From an uncultured Clostridia bacterium (GTDB taxonomy: Bacteria > Bacillota > Clostridia > Christensenellales > Borkfalkiaceae): DNA of 46,043 nucleotides. A program made the translations under genes and the position numbers. Positions 16,171 to 25,432 of the stretch are shown piece after piece; the first letter of the stretch is position 1; each line of letters begins with the position of its first letter. The notes under the pieces were generated by a model that searched no databases, was not told the DNA's origin, and saw nothing but the letters and a program-made list of their open reading frames with translations. The DNA lies in the NCBI GenBank assembly GCA_944358655.1, contig CALVRO010000011.1:1-46043 (forward strand), read 5' to 3'.

Positions 16171-18202
16171 TTTTGACCTCTTGTTCTTCTTCCAGATCGA
16201 TATGTTTTCTTTCTTCGTCGGTGGGAATGGCGACAGACTGGTCGGACACGTTTATCTGCGAGAAGTCGCCGCCGTCGGTTATTGCCGCCTCGGCAAGGGC
16301 GGGTTTGCGAGTAAGTTTGCGCCACAGCAGAGTTATGCCGAGCGGTTTTTCCTTATCGCGCTCGAACGCCCATTGAACTACTACGACTATTACGTTTATA
16401 AGCACCACCATCATCAGCAGCACGAACGCCGTAGCGTATGCCTTGTCGTAATGCTTGCCTTCGTTAAAGAATCTGTAGATATATACGGTGAATGTAGCGC
16501 CGGGCGAGAACAGACCTCCCTTACCTATAACATAGGCCGAACCTGCGGTATAGATGAGGGCGGCGGACTCGCCTACTATACGGCCGACGGAGAGTATTAT
16601 AGAAGTGATTATACCCTGAAGGGCCTGGGGAAGAACGACCACAAAAATAGTTCTGACCTTGCTTGCGCCGAGAGCGAGCGAGGCCTCCCTCATCGAGTCG
16701 GGCACTTCGGAGAGCGCCTGTTCGGTGGAGCGTATTATCGTGGGCAGTATGACGAGCGCCATGGTAAGGCCGCCCGAGAGCAGCGAATAGCCGAGCCCGC
16801 AGTACATTCCGAAGAATATATAGCCGAAGAGGCCGAAGATTATCGAAGGAACGCCCGCGAGCGTGTCGACGAACAGCCTTATTACTTTTACGAATTTAGA
16901 GCCGCGCTTTGCATATTCGTTGAGGTATATGGCCGCACCAATGCCCAAGGGCAGACCCACGAGCAGAGCGACTAAAATAATCAGCAGCGTATGCGCCATT
17001 GCCGGCCCGAGGGTGGGATCGGAGTTGGAGCTCTCGCCGAACAGGAAGTCCCACGTCAGGGCTATCTCGCCCGTTTCCGCATTGGGTATGAAGGCCTGAA
17101 CGACGACGAAAACAATGACCGTGACAAGTGCCACAACGACGATGACGGCGAAGATTATGGAGAGTATCCACAAAACATCCTGCGCCGATCCGGTGCGCTT
17201 GTAGTTGAAAGTCTTTTCGCGGTCCTCGCCTTCGCGGAACTTACGCGTGAAAAAGCGATTGCCGGCCATTGCGTTGTTCTGCTTTACCATCCACAAAGCA
17301 ACGTTGATGATGAGGATGAATATGAGCAGTATGAAGCCTATGGCGATGAGCGACTGCCTGTGCAGACCGCCCGCATACGACCATTCGGAGATAATGGCCG
17401 AAGTCAGCGACTTGAGGGGCAGGAAGAATGAACTTGGGAAGTTGTTGCCGCCGCCCAGAAGGAAGAGCACGGCCATAGCCTCGCCTATCGCACGGCCCAC
17501 GCCGAGGATGACTGCGGAAATAATACCGTTTTTGGCTGCGGGCACGCACACCTTCCAAACCGTCTGATTGCGGGTGTTGCCGAGGGCGAGCGAGCCTTCA
17601 TAATAGTGCATGGGCACGTTTTCGAGCGAGTTTTTGGCTATAGAAGCTATTGTGGGCACTATCATTATGGACAGCACCGTTGAGCTGAGCAGCAGGCCTA
17701 CGCCCGAGGACTGATTGAATACGTCGCGGAATATGCCCTCGAGAAAGGAGGTTCCGAAATAGCCGAAGATTATAGAAGGTATGCCCGCGAGCAGATTGAT
17801 GAGTTGGTTGAATATACCTTTCAGCTTTTTGGGGCAGTAGTAAACGATGAATACTGCCGTGAAGATCGCAAGTATGCCGCCGACGAGCACCGCAAGGCCC
17901 GTGAGCGCTATACTTGTGACTATCATTCTGAGTATGCCGTATGAGCCGCTTACCTCGCCGGTGACGCCGTCGTTGCGATCGGGCACCCACTCCTGCCCAA
18001 AAATAAAGTTAAAGAAACCTATCTGTTTGAAAGCGGGGATACTTTCGGACAGTACAAAGATTATAATTGCAAATACCGCCAAAATCGAAAAAGCCGCAAG
18101 GGCGATAAATATCCCCCTTGCAACATTTTCCTTTGTGAAGGCATTTGCAAAATTTTCCTTTGTAAACAGAGGAAGTTTCTCGGAATTTTTTGCTTTTGCC
18201 AT
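16157..18202 (-). CDS. Fused phosphate permease PstC-PstA
   Basis: 681 aa, about twice the normal size of one permease. Residues about 25-320 are PstC: six membrane segments and the coupling loop around [17 protein letters not shown] and [10 protein letters not shown] charged linker ([13 protein letters not shown], about residues 320-335) follows. Residues about 335-630 are PstA: again six segments, with [14 protein letters not shown] and [15 protein letters not shown]. The final 50 residues are an acidic cytoplasmic tail. The frame is uninterrupted and both EAA-type loops are intact, so this is a real fusion, supplying both halves of the channel in a 1:1 ratio. Between pstS (18 bp upstream) and pstB (overlap). 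Confidence 0.93.
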   Translation of the reverse strand: MAKAKNSEKLPLFTKENFANAFTKENVARGIFIALAAFSILAVFAIIIFVLSESIPAFKQIGFFNFIFGQEWVPDRNDGVTGEVSGSYGILRMIVTSIALTGLAVLVGGILAIFTAVFIVYYCPKKLKGIFNQLINLLAGIPSIIFGYFGTSFLEGIFRDVFNQSSGVGLLLSSTVLSIMIVPTIASIAKNSLENVPMHYYEGSLALGNTRNQTVWKVCVPAAKNGIISAVILGVGRAIGEAMAVLFLLGGGNNFPSSFFLPLKSLTSAIISEWSYAGGLHRQSLIAIGFILLIFILIINVALWMVKQNNAMAGNRFFTRKFREGEDREKTFNYKRTGSAQDVLWILSIIFAVIVVVALVTVIVFVVVQAFIPNAETGEIALTWDFLFGESSNSDPTLGPAMAHTLLIILVALLVGLPLGIGAAIYLNEYAKRGSKFVKVIRLFVDTLAGVPSIIFGLFGYIFFGMYCGLGYSLLSGGLTMALVILPTIIRSTEQALSEVPDSMREASLALGASKVRTIFVVVLPQALQGIITSIILSVGRIVGESAALIYTAGSAYVIGKGGLFSPGATFTVYIYRFFNEGKHYDKAYATAFVLLMMVVLINVIVVVVQWAFERDKEKPLGITLLWRKLTRKPALAEAAITDGGDFSQINVSDQSVAIPTDEERKHIDLEEEQEVKNEEN

Positions 18203-18221
18203 TGTTTACTAATTCTCCTGC

Positions 18222-19109
18222 TTATTTCGCATTGTGAAGAACTTCGGAGATGCAGCCCTCGTCTTCGCAGATCTCCTGACCTTCTTCGCTCATGATGAAG
18301 TCGATGAACTCCTTGGCAAGGGCGGAGAGGGAATCGTATTCCTTATAGCAGATGGTGAAGGGACGGGACAGAGCGTAGTCGCCGGAGAGGACATTTTCCT
18401 TGGTCGCCTCAACAGCGCCCTTGCCGTCCTCGGCGTCGTACTTGAGAGCCTTTACCGTTTTATCTACGGAACCCATGGAGATATAGCCGAGCTTGGTGCC
18501 GGCCTCGTCGGCAACGATGGCAGACTTGAGGGAGCCGGTGGAGTTGTACTCGTTGAAGCCCGTACCCTGGTAGATATCCTTATCTTCAATGCCTACCTTC
18601 TCCTGGAAGCCGTCGCGTGTGCCCGAGCCGGACTCGCGGCGGAAAGCGCCGTCTATCTTTGCGCCTTCGGCTTCGATTGCCGTACCCTTGGTGTATATAT
18701 TTATAAGCTGAGTTTTGGTCACCGTAGTAAGAGTGCAGGCGGGATTGACAACGACGGAGATACCGTCGAGGCAGAGCGTTTTAGATTCCAGATTTTTAGC
18801 TTCTTCGGTGGAAAGAGCCCTCGAAGCAAGGCCTATATCAACACGGCCGTCGGTAGCTGCCTGAACGCCCGAGCCCGATCCCGTGAAGGCCGTATCGAAT
18901 GTGATGTCAACGCCCTCGTTTTCGGCTTCGTACTTCTTCTCGAAAGCATCGGTGAGGGCGAGCATTACATCCTCCATAGAGGTAGAACCCTCGATGCTGA
19001 CGGTGAGTTCATCGTCACCGCCGCCGCAGCCAACAAGGCCGAATGCCATGCTCGCGCCGATTGCCGCAACTGCGGCGCCACTCATGATTACTTTGGTAAA
19101 CTTTTTCAT
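18222..19109 (-). CDS. pstS: Phosphate-binding lipoprotein PstS
   Basis: 295 aa. Lipoprotein signal with lipobox LVGC near residue 28, so it is anchored outside the membrane. Phosphate-ligand loops are visible: IEGSTSM (about 38-44), TGSGSGVQ (about 72-79) and RRESGSGTR. It captures inorganic phosphate and delivers it to PstCA. AAGGAG lies upstream of ATG. First gene of pstS-pstCA-pstB. PhoP-like repeats and a -10 box directly upstream indicate induction by phosphate starvation. Confidence 0.97.
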   Translation of the reverse strand: MKKFTKVIMSGAAVAAIGASMAFGLVGCGGGDDELTVSIEGSTSMEDVMLALTDAFEKKYEAENEGVDITFDTAFTGSGSGVQAATDGRVDIGLASRALSTEEAKNLESKTLCLDGISVVVNPACTLTTVTKTQLINIYTKGTAIEAEGAKIDGAFRRESGSGTRDGFQEKVGIEDKDIYQGTGFNEYNSTGSLKSAIVADEAGTKLGYISMGSVDKTVKALKYDAEDGKGAVEATKENVLSGDYALSRPFTICYKEYDSLSALAKEFIDFIMSEEGQEICEDEGCISEVLHNAK

Positions 19110-19161
19110 AAACTTTTTTCTCCTTGAAAAATAAAAATTTGATTTCCTTGTTACTGACTAT

Positions 19162-19215
19162 ATTGTAGCAGGCATTTGTAATAAACTTCTACACAAGGTT
19201 GTAATAAAGTTGTAA
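19162..19215 (-). promoter_or_regulatory. PhoP-type boxes and promoter of the pst operon
   Basis: On the minus strand TTACAAC occurs at 19215-19209 and 19204-19198 (11-bp period), with TTACAAA at 19181-19175 a further 23 bp on, then TACAAT as -10 (19167-19162). Repeats of TT(A/T)ACA at 11 bp replacing a -35 are the hallmark of Bacillus-type PhoP activation. Confidence 0.65.
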
Positions 19216-19416
19216 AAAAATGGGCGTTTTGAAAATATTTTTTGATTTATTAAACAAATATTCGGCCTTTTTATTAGTATTTGCAATAATTGTTCCCTTT
19301 AAACAGGCGACCTCCTTCCCCCTTGTCATTCCTCGCGCTTCCACCACTCCCCCCTTGTCATACCGCGCGCCGATAAGATTGTGATAAAACCCAGAAAGGA
19401 ACAAGTAAAGATTATA

Positions 19417-19541
19417 TTACCTTAGCCTCGCGCAAAACCGTGGCTTTTGCGCGATAGAGGAGGGATAACCGAGCGATGTTGCAAGTTGAATTTATTCGAC
19501 TTGCTTTAAGCGAGGTTTATCCCGACGAGCCGAGGCATCTC
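19417..19541 (+). repeat. Repeat family A, copy 1
   Basis: Starts near TTACCTTAG and ends at GAGGCATCTC. Contains hairpin CGCGCAAAA/TTTTGCGCG, an AGGAGGGATAACCGAGC block, the GCAAGT...ACTTGC hairpin and GAGGTTTATCCC. Carries the conserved frame beginning MLQVEFIRLALSEVYP with ATG at 19476. Confidence 0.8.
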
Positions 19542-19583
19542 AAAGCGTTAGCGACGGATAAATGTGGCGACACGCCACACCTT

Positions 19584-19643
19584 GGCTCCCCGTCGTTATG
19601 GGGAGCTGTCGGCAATTTATTGCCGACTGAGGGGGCGTTTTTT
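19584..19643 (+). repeat. Repeat family C, copy 1
   Basis: Two hairpins in series: GGCTCCCC...GGGGAGCT and GTCGGCAA...TTGCCGAC, then TGAGGGGGCGTTTTTT. Second copy at 36,334. Together with A1 and simple sequence it fills the 19,216-19,866 gap, where no gene is seen. Confidence 0.75.
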
Positions 19644-19868
19644 ACAATAATCTTACCACAACGCGGCGCGGTTAGCGCCGCATATCGAGGCCGCGACGGG
19701 TCGCGGCCATATCGAGCCACGAATGTGGCATATCGAATTGTCGTAGACAATATATCGTCATTTTCAGATCCTTCGCTGTCGCTCAGGATGACAAGTCTGC
19801 CCCGCCCACCCTCCCCGTGCCGTCTCGCCTTTACAAATTAAGGCAGGGATATTAAACCCTCCTCCGTT

Positions 19869-19903
19869 AAAAAAAGTCGGGGCGGAAAATTCCGCCCCGA
19901 CTT
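19869..19903 (-). terminator. Terminator of the glycosyltransferase gene
   Basis: Fourteen-base arms AAGTCGGGGCGGAA (19874-19887) and TTCCGCCCCGACTT (19890-19903); seven T follow on the minus strand. Confidence 0.85.
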
Positions 19904-19944
19904 AAAAATTATTGCCGAGAAAAAATTATTATTGTGCCTTGAAA

Positions 19945-20970
19945 TCAGCCCAGATATATCTTGTTGCAGAGCAGGCTGTAGCTCTTATCCATTATCCACG
20001 CGCGGATAGGACGGGGCAAAAATACAACCGAGGTGCAGTACGAACGCAGGCGCAGCCTGTTGTACAGCTTTTTGTCGTTCTTTTTGATATGCGCCCACAG
20101 CTCCTTTAAGGCCTCCTCCTTTTCGGGCGCGTAGACGGCGCTGACAAAGTAGATGGTGACCATCATTATCACTTCGAGCGCGTGCCACATGTACTTTCTG
20201 AGGCCCTTTTTGTAGCCGGCTATCTCCTCCCACTTGTAGCTGTCGGCCATGGTGCGCATTACGCGTATCTGCTGGTCGTACCTCTTGGAGAAATTGGCCT
20301 TTGTTATCGACTGATCCGACCGGCCTATAAAATAATGATACAAGTCTATATTTAAATAATAGAGCTTGTTCATGTAGGGCATGGGCTTGTAGGCGAATAT
20401 GTCGTCGACGTAGAAAGTGTGCTCGGGCAGCACAGTGTTGCTGGCGACGAGCGGTTCGCGCTTGTACACGAGCGAGTGCATGAGCAGCATGTGCGAGAAG
20501 CGGAAGGGCTTTACATCCTCCCAGCCGAAGAACCTGTTCTGTGGCATCTTCTTTTCGTACGACGAAACGTGCTGCTTGCCCGCCGAGGGCTTGTCGTAGA
20601 CAAAGTTGACTATGTACAGGTCGGGCAGGGTGTCCGCCGCGAGGTGGGCGCGGATGGTGGACAGCAGCTTGTTCAAAGCGTCGGCGTCCAGCCAGTCGTC
20701 GGAGTCGACGACTTTGTAGTAGAGGCCCGTGGCGAGCTCGAGGCCCTTGTTCACGCCCGAACCGTGGCCGCCGTTGGGCTTGTGCACGGCGCGGACGATC
20801 GAGGGATATCTGGCCTGGTATTCGTCGGCGATGGCCGCCGTATTGTCGGTGGAGCCGTCGTTTATTATGAGTATCTCCACATCCTCGCCGCCGACAAGCA
20901 GACTGTCGACGCAAGTTTTTAAGTAGTCCTGCGAGTTGTAACTCGGCACGGCAAAAGTGATAAGTTTCAT
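19945..20970 (-). CDS. Family 2 glycosyltransferase
   Basis: The real start is probably ATG at 20970 (341 aa), where the GT-A fold begins: MKLITFAVPSYNSQDYL; the 21 upstream in-frame codons show no domain character. Motifs: INDGSTDNT (nucleotide binding), DSDDWLD (the DxD metal site) and FYVDDIF. C-terminal half is basic with aromatic patches and may touch the membrane. It would add a sugar from a nucleotide donor to a cell-surface polysaccharide or lipid; acceptor unknown. No ribosome site precedes the ATG, and the promoter is so close that the transcript would be almost leaderless. Stands alone between pst and the GH3 gene. Confidence 0.85.
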   Translation of the reverse strand: MKLITFAVPSYNSQDYLKTCVDSLLVGGEDVEILIINDGSTDNTAAIADEYQARYPSIVRAVHKPNGGHGSGVNKGLELATGLYYKVVDSDDWLDADALNKLLSTIRAHLAADTLPDLYIVNFVYDKPSAGKQHVSSYEKKMPQNRFFGWEDVKPFRFSHMLLMHSLVYKREPLVASNTVLPEHTFYVDDIFAYKPMPYMNKLYYLNIDLYHYFIGRSDQSITKANFSKRYDQQIRVMRTMADSYKWEEIAGYKKGLRKYMWHALEVIMMVTIYFVSAVYAPEKEEALKELWAHIKKNDKKLYNRLRLRSYCTSVVFLPRPIRAWIMDKSYSLLCNKIYLG

Positions 20971-20981
20971 AATTGTGCAGA

Positions 20982-21010
20982 AATGTAAAAAATTAACTTT
21001 TGTCTGTAAA
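20982..21010 (-). promoter_or_regulatory. Promoter of the glycosyltransferase, leaderless spacing
   Basis: Minus strand TTTACA (21010-21005), 17-bp spacer, TACATT (20987-20982). Only 11 bases separate the -10 from ATG at 20970, so the 5' leader would be about 4 nt. Confidence 0.55.
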
Positions 21011-21019
21011 TTTTCATTT

Positions 21020-21047
21020 GCCGCCGCCCGCATGCGCGGGCGGCGGC
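21020..21047. repeat. GC-rich palindrome between GH3 and glycosyltransferase
   Basis: Twelve-base arms GCCGCCGCCCGC / GCGGGCGGCGGC around ATGC. It lies 40 bases after the GH3 stop and may end that transcript, but there is no T-run. Confidence 0.5.
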
Positions 21048-21087
21048 AAACAGAGTTATAAACTGTTTTTCAAAGAGATTACATCTC

Positions 21088-23490
21088 TCAGTTCTTGTCG
21101 GCCTTTTCCTTGGTGATGAACCTGCCCGCGCCCTTGAAGAAGTGGCCGTTGAACATCAGCAGAAGAGCCTCCATCTGCCTGCGGCTCATGCCCGTGAACT
21201 TGGCCAGACCGCGCACGGGCTGGTGCACCATGCCCATGGTCAGGGTGTTGGCCATGGTCTTGTTGCCTATCGCCCACATGAAGCTGCGCGCAAAGCGTAT
21301 GCCCCACGAGAACAACCTGCCCACCCAGCGCCTTGAATAGCGCAGATCGTCCACCGTGCAGTTTTCGTGGATGACCATTCTGTTCTTTTTGTAGAATTTA
21401 TAGTTGGGGTCGGGCAGCTCTCTGCCGAGGAGCGTTTCGAACTGTTTGGCGTCGACGTCGGCTACCTTGCCTGTGAAGTAGTCGGCAAGCGCGGCCCTGT
21501 CGTAGCCGAAATCGGTGGCGTTGCCCTGTACGGCTATTTCTCCCTTAAGGCGGATGTCCTCGGAGGAGGCGCCGACCAGCACGCCGTAGGTGCCGCTCTC
21601 CCTCTGCCACTCGTTGGCCTTGGGATTGAACACGCGGAAGGTGTAGCCGTCGAAGGGAATGGTGACGGAGGCGCTTTCGCCCGCCTTTAAGAATACCTTT
21701 TTAAAGCCCTTGAGCTCGCGCGCGGGCCTGAAGGCGGCGCTGTCGGCGGGGCCGGATATGTACAGCTGAGCGGCCTCGGCGCCGTCGACGTCGCCCGTGT
21801 TTGTAACGGTAAAAGTGACGCCGTCGTCGGACACTTCGAGGTCGGAATAGTCGAACTTGGTGTAGCTGAGGCCGTAGCCGAAGGGGTAGTTTACCTTTAC
21901 GCCCGCCGTGGAGTAGTAGCGGTAGCCTATGAAGATGCTCTCGCGGTATTCAACCGTCAGCTGCCTGCCGGGGAAGTGGCTGGCGGACGAGCAGTCCTCG
22001 TACCTGACGGGGTAGCTCTCGGACAGCTTGCCCGAGGGATTTACCTTGCCCGTGAGCACGTTGAGCATGGCCGTGACGCCCGCCTGTCCGCCGAGATAGG
22101 CGTGAACGAGGGCGTTGGCGTCGTTGACCACGTCGAGCTCGACGGCGCTGCCGCAGAAGAGCACGACGACGACCTTTTTGCCGAGGGTATATACGCGCTT
22201 TAAAACTTCGAGCTGATCCTTGGGCAGCTTCATGTTCTGCCTGTCGAGGCCCTCGGCCTCGGCAACTTCGTCAAGGCCGGCGAAGAACACCACCGTGTCG
22301 GCCTTGGCCGCGAGAGCCATGGCCTCGTCGGCCAGCTTTGCGCTTTCGCCGCCGAAGCGCTTGAACGCGGGCGCGTAGCCTATGTAATCTATGTCGTAAT
22401 CCTTGACGGCCGTTAAGAAACTCTCCGTCTTGGTGGGGTTGACGAGGGAAGAACCCGCGCCCTGATAGCGGGGCTTATCGGCAAAGTCGCCGAGGAAGCA
22501 CACCTTGCCGCCCTTCAGCGGAAGGACGCCGTCGTTCCTTAGGAGCACTATGCTCTCCTCGGCGCACTTTCTCGCAATGGCGTGGTGTTTTTCGACATCG
22601 AAGCTCTTGGCCGCCTTTTCGATGGCCTCGTGCGTGGTCAGCACGAATTCTATGAGCCTGTCGAGGCACTCGTCGACTATGCCTTCATCGAGGCTGCCGT
22701 CCTCTAAGGCCTTATATACGTCGTCGGCGCCGTAGCGGCAGGCGGGCATTTCAAGCTCGTTTCCGCACTTTACGCCCTCCACTCTGTCGTTGCAACCCGC
22801 CCAGTCGGTGACTACTACGCCGTCGAAGCCCCATTCATCCCTGAGTATCTCCTTGAGAAGGTGGGGATTTTCGTTGGTGAACAGGCCGTTGAGCTTGTTA
22901 TAGGAGGACATCACGGCCTTTGCGCCGCCCTCCTTTATGGCAATTTCGAATGCGGTGAGATAGATCTCGCGCAGGGCGCGCTCGTCGACAATGCTGTCCG
23001 ACACCATGCGCCTGAGCTCCTGATTGTTGCACGCGAAGTGCTTGACGCAGGCATACAGGCCCGCCTTCTGCACGCCGCGTATGTATGCGGCGGCCATTTT
23101 GCCCGCGAGATAGGGGTCTTCGGAGTAGTACTCGAAGTCCCTGCCGCACAGGGGGCTGCGCTTCATGTTGGTGCCGGGGCCGAGCAGCATGTTGACGCCC
23201 TGCGAGGCGGCCTCGACGCCCAGAAGTTCGCCGGCCTTTTCTAAAAGTTCCTCGTTGAAGGTGTTGGCCATGCTCGCCGACGAGGGCAGGCAGGTGGCCG
23301 CAATGCTGGGATTGAGGCCGAGGTGGTCGCTGGCAGCGGCCTGTTTTCTGACGCCGCTGGGGCCGTCCGAAAGGGAGGCCGAGGGCAGGCCTATCTCGGG
23401 TATGCCGAGAGTAGTCCAGAAGTCCTTGCCGGTCAGAAGATCGGCCTTCTGCCTGCGCGTAAGTTTTGCGATCTTGTCTTGATATTTCAC
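21088..23490 (-). CDS. Glycoside hydrolase family 3 beta-glucosidase (cytoplasmic type)
   Basis: 800 aa, GTG start at 23490 after GAGAGGGG; no signal peptide. Standard GH3 order: barrel (SLSDGPSGVR, CGRDFEYYSEDP, CVKHFACNNQE), nucleophile D229 in VVVTDWAGC, alpha/beta sandwich (SIVLLRNDGVLPLK, PFGYGLSYTKF) and a fibronectin-like domain (residues about 560-655). The last ~120 residues are an extension after the Fn3-like domain, basic and partly hydrophobic, of a kind I do not recognise. It should release glucose or another sugar from the non-reducing end of imported oligosaccharides. Its place beside a sugar transporter and other glucanases fits beta-glucan use; exact linkage cannot be told from sequence. 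Confidence 0.93.
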   Translation of the reverse strand: MKYQDKIAKLTRRQKADLLTGKDFWTTLGIPEIGLPSASLSDGPSGVRKQAAASDHLGLNPSIAATCLPSSASMANTFNEELLEKAGELLGVEAASQGVNMLLGPGTNMKRSPLCGRDFEYYSEDPYLAGKMAAAYIRGVQKAGLYACVKHFACNNQELRRMVSDSIVDERALREIYLTAFEIAIKEGGAKAVMSSYNKLNGLFTNENPHLLKEILRDEWGFDGVVVTDWAGCNDRVEGVKCGNELEMPACRYGADDVYKALEDGSLDEGIVDECLDRLIEFVLTTHEAIEKAAKSFDVEKHHAIARKCAEESIVLLRNDGVLPLKGGKVCFLGDFADKPRYQGAGSSLVNPTKTESFLTAVKDYDIDYIGYAPAFKRFGGESAKLADEAMALAAKADTVVFFAGLDEVAEAEGLDRQNMKLPKDQLEVLKRVYTLGKKVVVVLFCGSAVELDVVNDANALVHAYLGGQAGVTAMLNVLTGKVNPSGKLSESYPVRYEDCSSASHFPGRQLTVEYRESIFIGYRYYSTAGVKVNYPFGYGLSYTKFDYSDLEVSDDGVTFTVTNTGDVDGAEAAQLYISGPADSAAFRPARELKGFKKVFLKAGESASVTIPFDGYTFRVFNPKANEWQRESGTYGVLVGASSEDIRLKGEIAVQGNATDFGYDRAALADYFTGKVADVDAKQFETLLGRELPDPNYKFYKKNRMVIHENCTVDDLRYSRRWVGRLFSWGIRFARSFMWAIGNKTMANTLTMGMVHQPVRGLAKFTGMSRRQMEALLLMFNGHFFKGAGRFITKEKADKN

Positions 23491-23525
23491 GATTTAGTAC
23501 CCCTCTCACAATTTTTTGTGTAAAA

Positions 23526-23554
23526 ATTGTATCACGTTTTTAAATTGTTTTGAA
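23526..23554 (-). promoter_or_regulatory. Promoter of the GH3 gene at 23490
   Basis: Minus strand TTCAAA (23554-23549), 17-bp spacer, TACAAT (23531-23526). Upstream to 23,760 the DNA is low complexity without a recognised gene. Confidence 0.6.
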
Positions 23555-23761
23555 TAGGAACGACACATACGGTCATTTAAATTACTTAAATTGCACTGCG
23601 CCGCCCATATCCCCGCGCAAAGCCCTTAAAAGCCCGCGCGCAAAAACCTTGTTGTTAACACAATTATTATACAACATGCGCGCGATAAATTCAATAGTTT
23701 TTAAAAAAATAAAGTCATTTTGCGGCAAAAAATTTTTTAATTTGCACTTCCAACGCCCCGC

Positions 23762-23793
23762 ATGTTGACAACATGCCGCCGTTGGGCTATACT
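23762..23793 (+). promoter_or_regulatory. CPBP-protease promoter with palindrome over the -35
   Basis: TTGACA (23765-23770), 17-bp spacer, TATACT (23788-23793). The -35 lies inside CATGTTG-A-CAACATG, a perfect 15-bp palindrome (23761-23775), a likely repressor site. Confidence 0.65.
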
Positions 23794-23832
23794 TAAACGG
23801 TAAATAAGTTGCTTAAACAGGAGAAGATCGCC

Positions 23833-24642
23833 ATGCGGAGCGGAAAATTAAAACTGAAGGACGTTGCGGCCATAGCCGTCATAATTGCCTGCGCGGCGGC
23901 GTTGGCGGCCATATATATAGCGCCCGTCGAGTTTTCGGCCGACAAAACGGCCGACGGGCTGTGGCGCGACGGAGTGACGCGGGCGCTGCTCGCCTGCGCG
24001 ATAATTGCCCTTATAATATCATGCGGATACACGGCCTCGCTCACCCGCAGGGAGAAGGGGACGGCGGCGCGCCTTTTGTGGTGCCTGCCCCTCCTGCTCG
24101 TTGCGGCGGCCAACTTCCCCTACTCGGCGCTGGCCGACGGCTCGGCCACGGTCACCCGTCCCGACCTCATATGGCTGTTCATAATAAAGTGCGCCATGAT
24201 AGCCCTGAGCGAGGAGCTGCTCTTCCGCGGCTTTCTGCTGGAATTTTTGAAGGAGACTTTTAAGGGAAAGAGCTACGAATATCTTAAGGTACTGCTCCTT
24301 TCCTCGGCCATATTCGCCCTCTTTCACCTTTTGAACCTCTTTGAGGGGGCGGGCGTGGGCGCAACGTTTTTGCAGGTGGGCTACACCTTTCTGACGGGCA
24401 TAACCTACGCCGCCGCCACTCTGCACACGGGCAACATATGGGCCGCCGTGTTTATACACGCCCTGTTCGATGTGGGCGGGCTGATGATAGGCGACATAGG
24501 CGAGGGGCCCTTTCAGGACGGCGTGTTCTGGGCGCTGACGGCGATTGCCGCGGCAATATGCGCCGTGCACCTCATTCTGCATGTAGTAAAAATGTATAAC
24601 GGAAAAGATAAAAGCGACGGGCAGGCGGGAAATACTAATTGA
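23833..24642 (+). CDS. CPBP-family intramembrane metalloprotease
   Basis: 269 aa from ATG at 23833, chosen because AGGAGA stands 8 bases before it. Several membrane segments. The three CPBP (CAAX protease/Abi) motifs are present: E127-E128-xxx-R132 (EELLFR), H165 in FALFHLLNL and H209-xxx-D213 (IHALFD), all inside predicted membrane helices. Family members process prenylated or bacteriocin-type peptides or act in immunity; the substrate here is unknown. Single gene with its own promoter and terminator, convergent with the MFS gene. Confidence 0.88.
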   Translation: MRSGKLKLKDVAAIAVIIACAAALAAIYIAPVEFSADKTADGLWRDGVTRALLACAIIALIISCGYTASLTRREKGTAARLLWCLPLLLVAAANFPYSALADGSATVTRPDLIWLFIIKCAMIALSEELLFRGFLLEFLKETFKGKSYEYLKVLLLSSAIFALFHLLNLFEGAGVGATFLQVGYTFLTGITYAAATLHTGNIWAAVFIHALFDVGGLMIGDIGEGPFQDGVFWALTAIAAAICAVHLILHVVKMYNGKDKSDGQAGNTN

Positions 24643-24655
24643 TAACCTTAAAAGC

Positions 24656-24679
24656 AAGGGGGCGGCGACGCCCCCTTTT
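24656..24679 (+). terminator. Terminator of the CPBP gene
   Basis: AAGGGGGCG (24656-24664), loop GCGA, CGCCCCCTT (24669-24677) then TT. Confidence 0.75.
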
Positions 24680-24864
24680 CCATACCGAACAGCGCCACCC
24701 CCTGTCATGCCGGGAAGCGCACCACTCACACCCCCTTTGTCATGCCGAGCAGCGCGCCTCGTCGCCGCAAGGCTAATTTTGCAGCAAGCCGAGTAAACTA
24801 TGCTTGTTTGCTCTATAGCCTGCAGCTCCTCTTTCGCGCAAATACTAAGCTAAAGCGCGAGGCT

Positions 24865-24936
24865 GTGGTAAAAGTGTATCTGAAGCGTAACCCGAGGAGA
24901 TTTCTCCGCTTCGGCTTCGCCTTCGGTCGAAATGAC
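24865..24936 (+). repeat. Repeat family B copy
   Basis: GTGGTAAAAGTGTATCTGAAG ... GAGATTTCTCC ... GGTCGAAATGACA. The 24,680-25,624 gap is almost entirely such repeats and holds no gene I can support. Confidence 0.7.
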
Positions 24937-24973
24937 AGCAACCCCCGAGGGTAGGCTGCGCACCATACCCTCC

Positions 24974-25165
24974 CTTGTCATGCCGAGCAGCGCGCCGAAA
25001 TGGAACGGGCAAAACCAAGCGTGAGTAAATAGAGATTATGTTACCTTAGTCTCGCGCAAAACCGTGGCTTTTGCGCGAAAAAGGAGGGATAACCGAGCAA
25101 CGTTGCAAGTTGAATTTATTCGACTTGCTTTAAGCGAGGTTTATCCCGACGCGCCGAGGCATCTC
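24974..25165 (+). repeat. Repeat family A, copy 2 (192 bp, identical to copy 4)
   Basis: Begins CTTGTCATGCCGAGCAGCG and ends GAGGCATCTC. Base for base the same as 40,138-40,329 by eye. Conserved frame present but the ATG of copies 1 and 3 is ACG here. Confidence 0.85.
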
Positions 25166-25188
25166 ATCGCGACAGCGGCGGACAAGCT

Positions 25189-25274
25189 GTGGTAAAAGTG
25201 TATCTGAAATGCACCCGTGGAGATTTCTCCGTGCGGCGGCCGCGCATTGCGCGGCCGCCTTAGTCGAAATGACA
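25189..25274 (+). repeat. Repeat family B copy
   Basis: Directly follows family A copy 2. The centre between GAGATTTCTCC and GTCGAAATGACA is a GC palindrome GGCGGCCGCGC/GCGCGGCCGCC. Confidence 0.7.
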
Positions 25275-25290
25275 CTCTTTTTTTACATGG

Positions 25291-25348
25291 GAGATTTCTC
25301 CGCTCCGTTCGTCGGGCAAAAGCCCTCCTCTCTTCGGTCGAAATGACA
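25291..25348 (+). repeat. Repeat family B copy (short form)
   Basis: GAGATTTCTCCGCTCCG ... CGGTCGAAATGACA without the GTGGTAAAAG head. Confidence 0.65.
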
Positions 25349-25391
25349 TTCATTGAAGAATTATTCTTCTCCGCTTGTCGAAACGATGCAC

Positions 25392-25432
25392 AAAAAAATT
25401 TACCTGTCGCGTTGCGGGCGGCAGGTAAATTT
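25392..25432 (-). terminator. Terminator for the MFS transcript
   Basis: Eleven-base arms AAATTTACCTG (25396-25406) and CAGGTAAATTT (25422-25432); on the minus strand seven T follow (25398-25392). It lies 190 bp past the MFS stop, implying a long 3' leader; the intervening 25,433-25,624 has an imperfect GC hairpin and no gene I can support. Confidence 0.7.
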
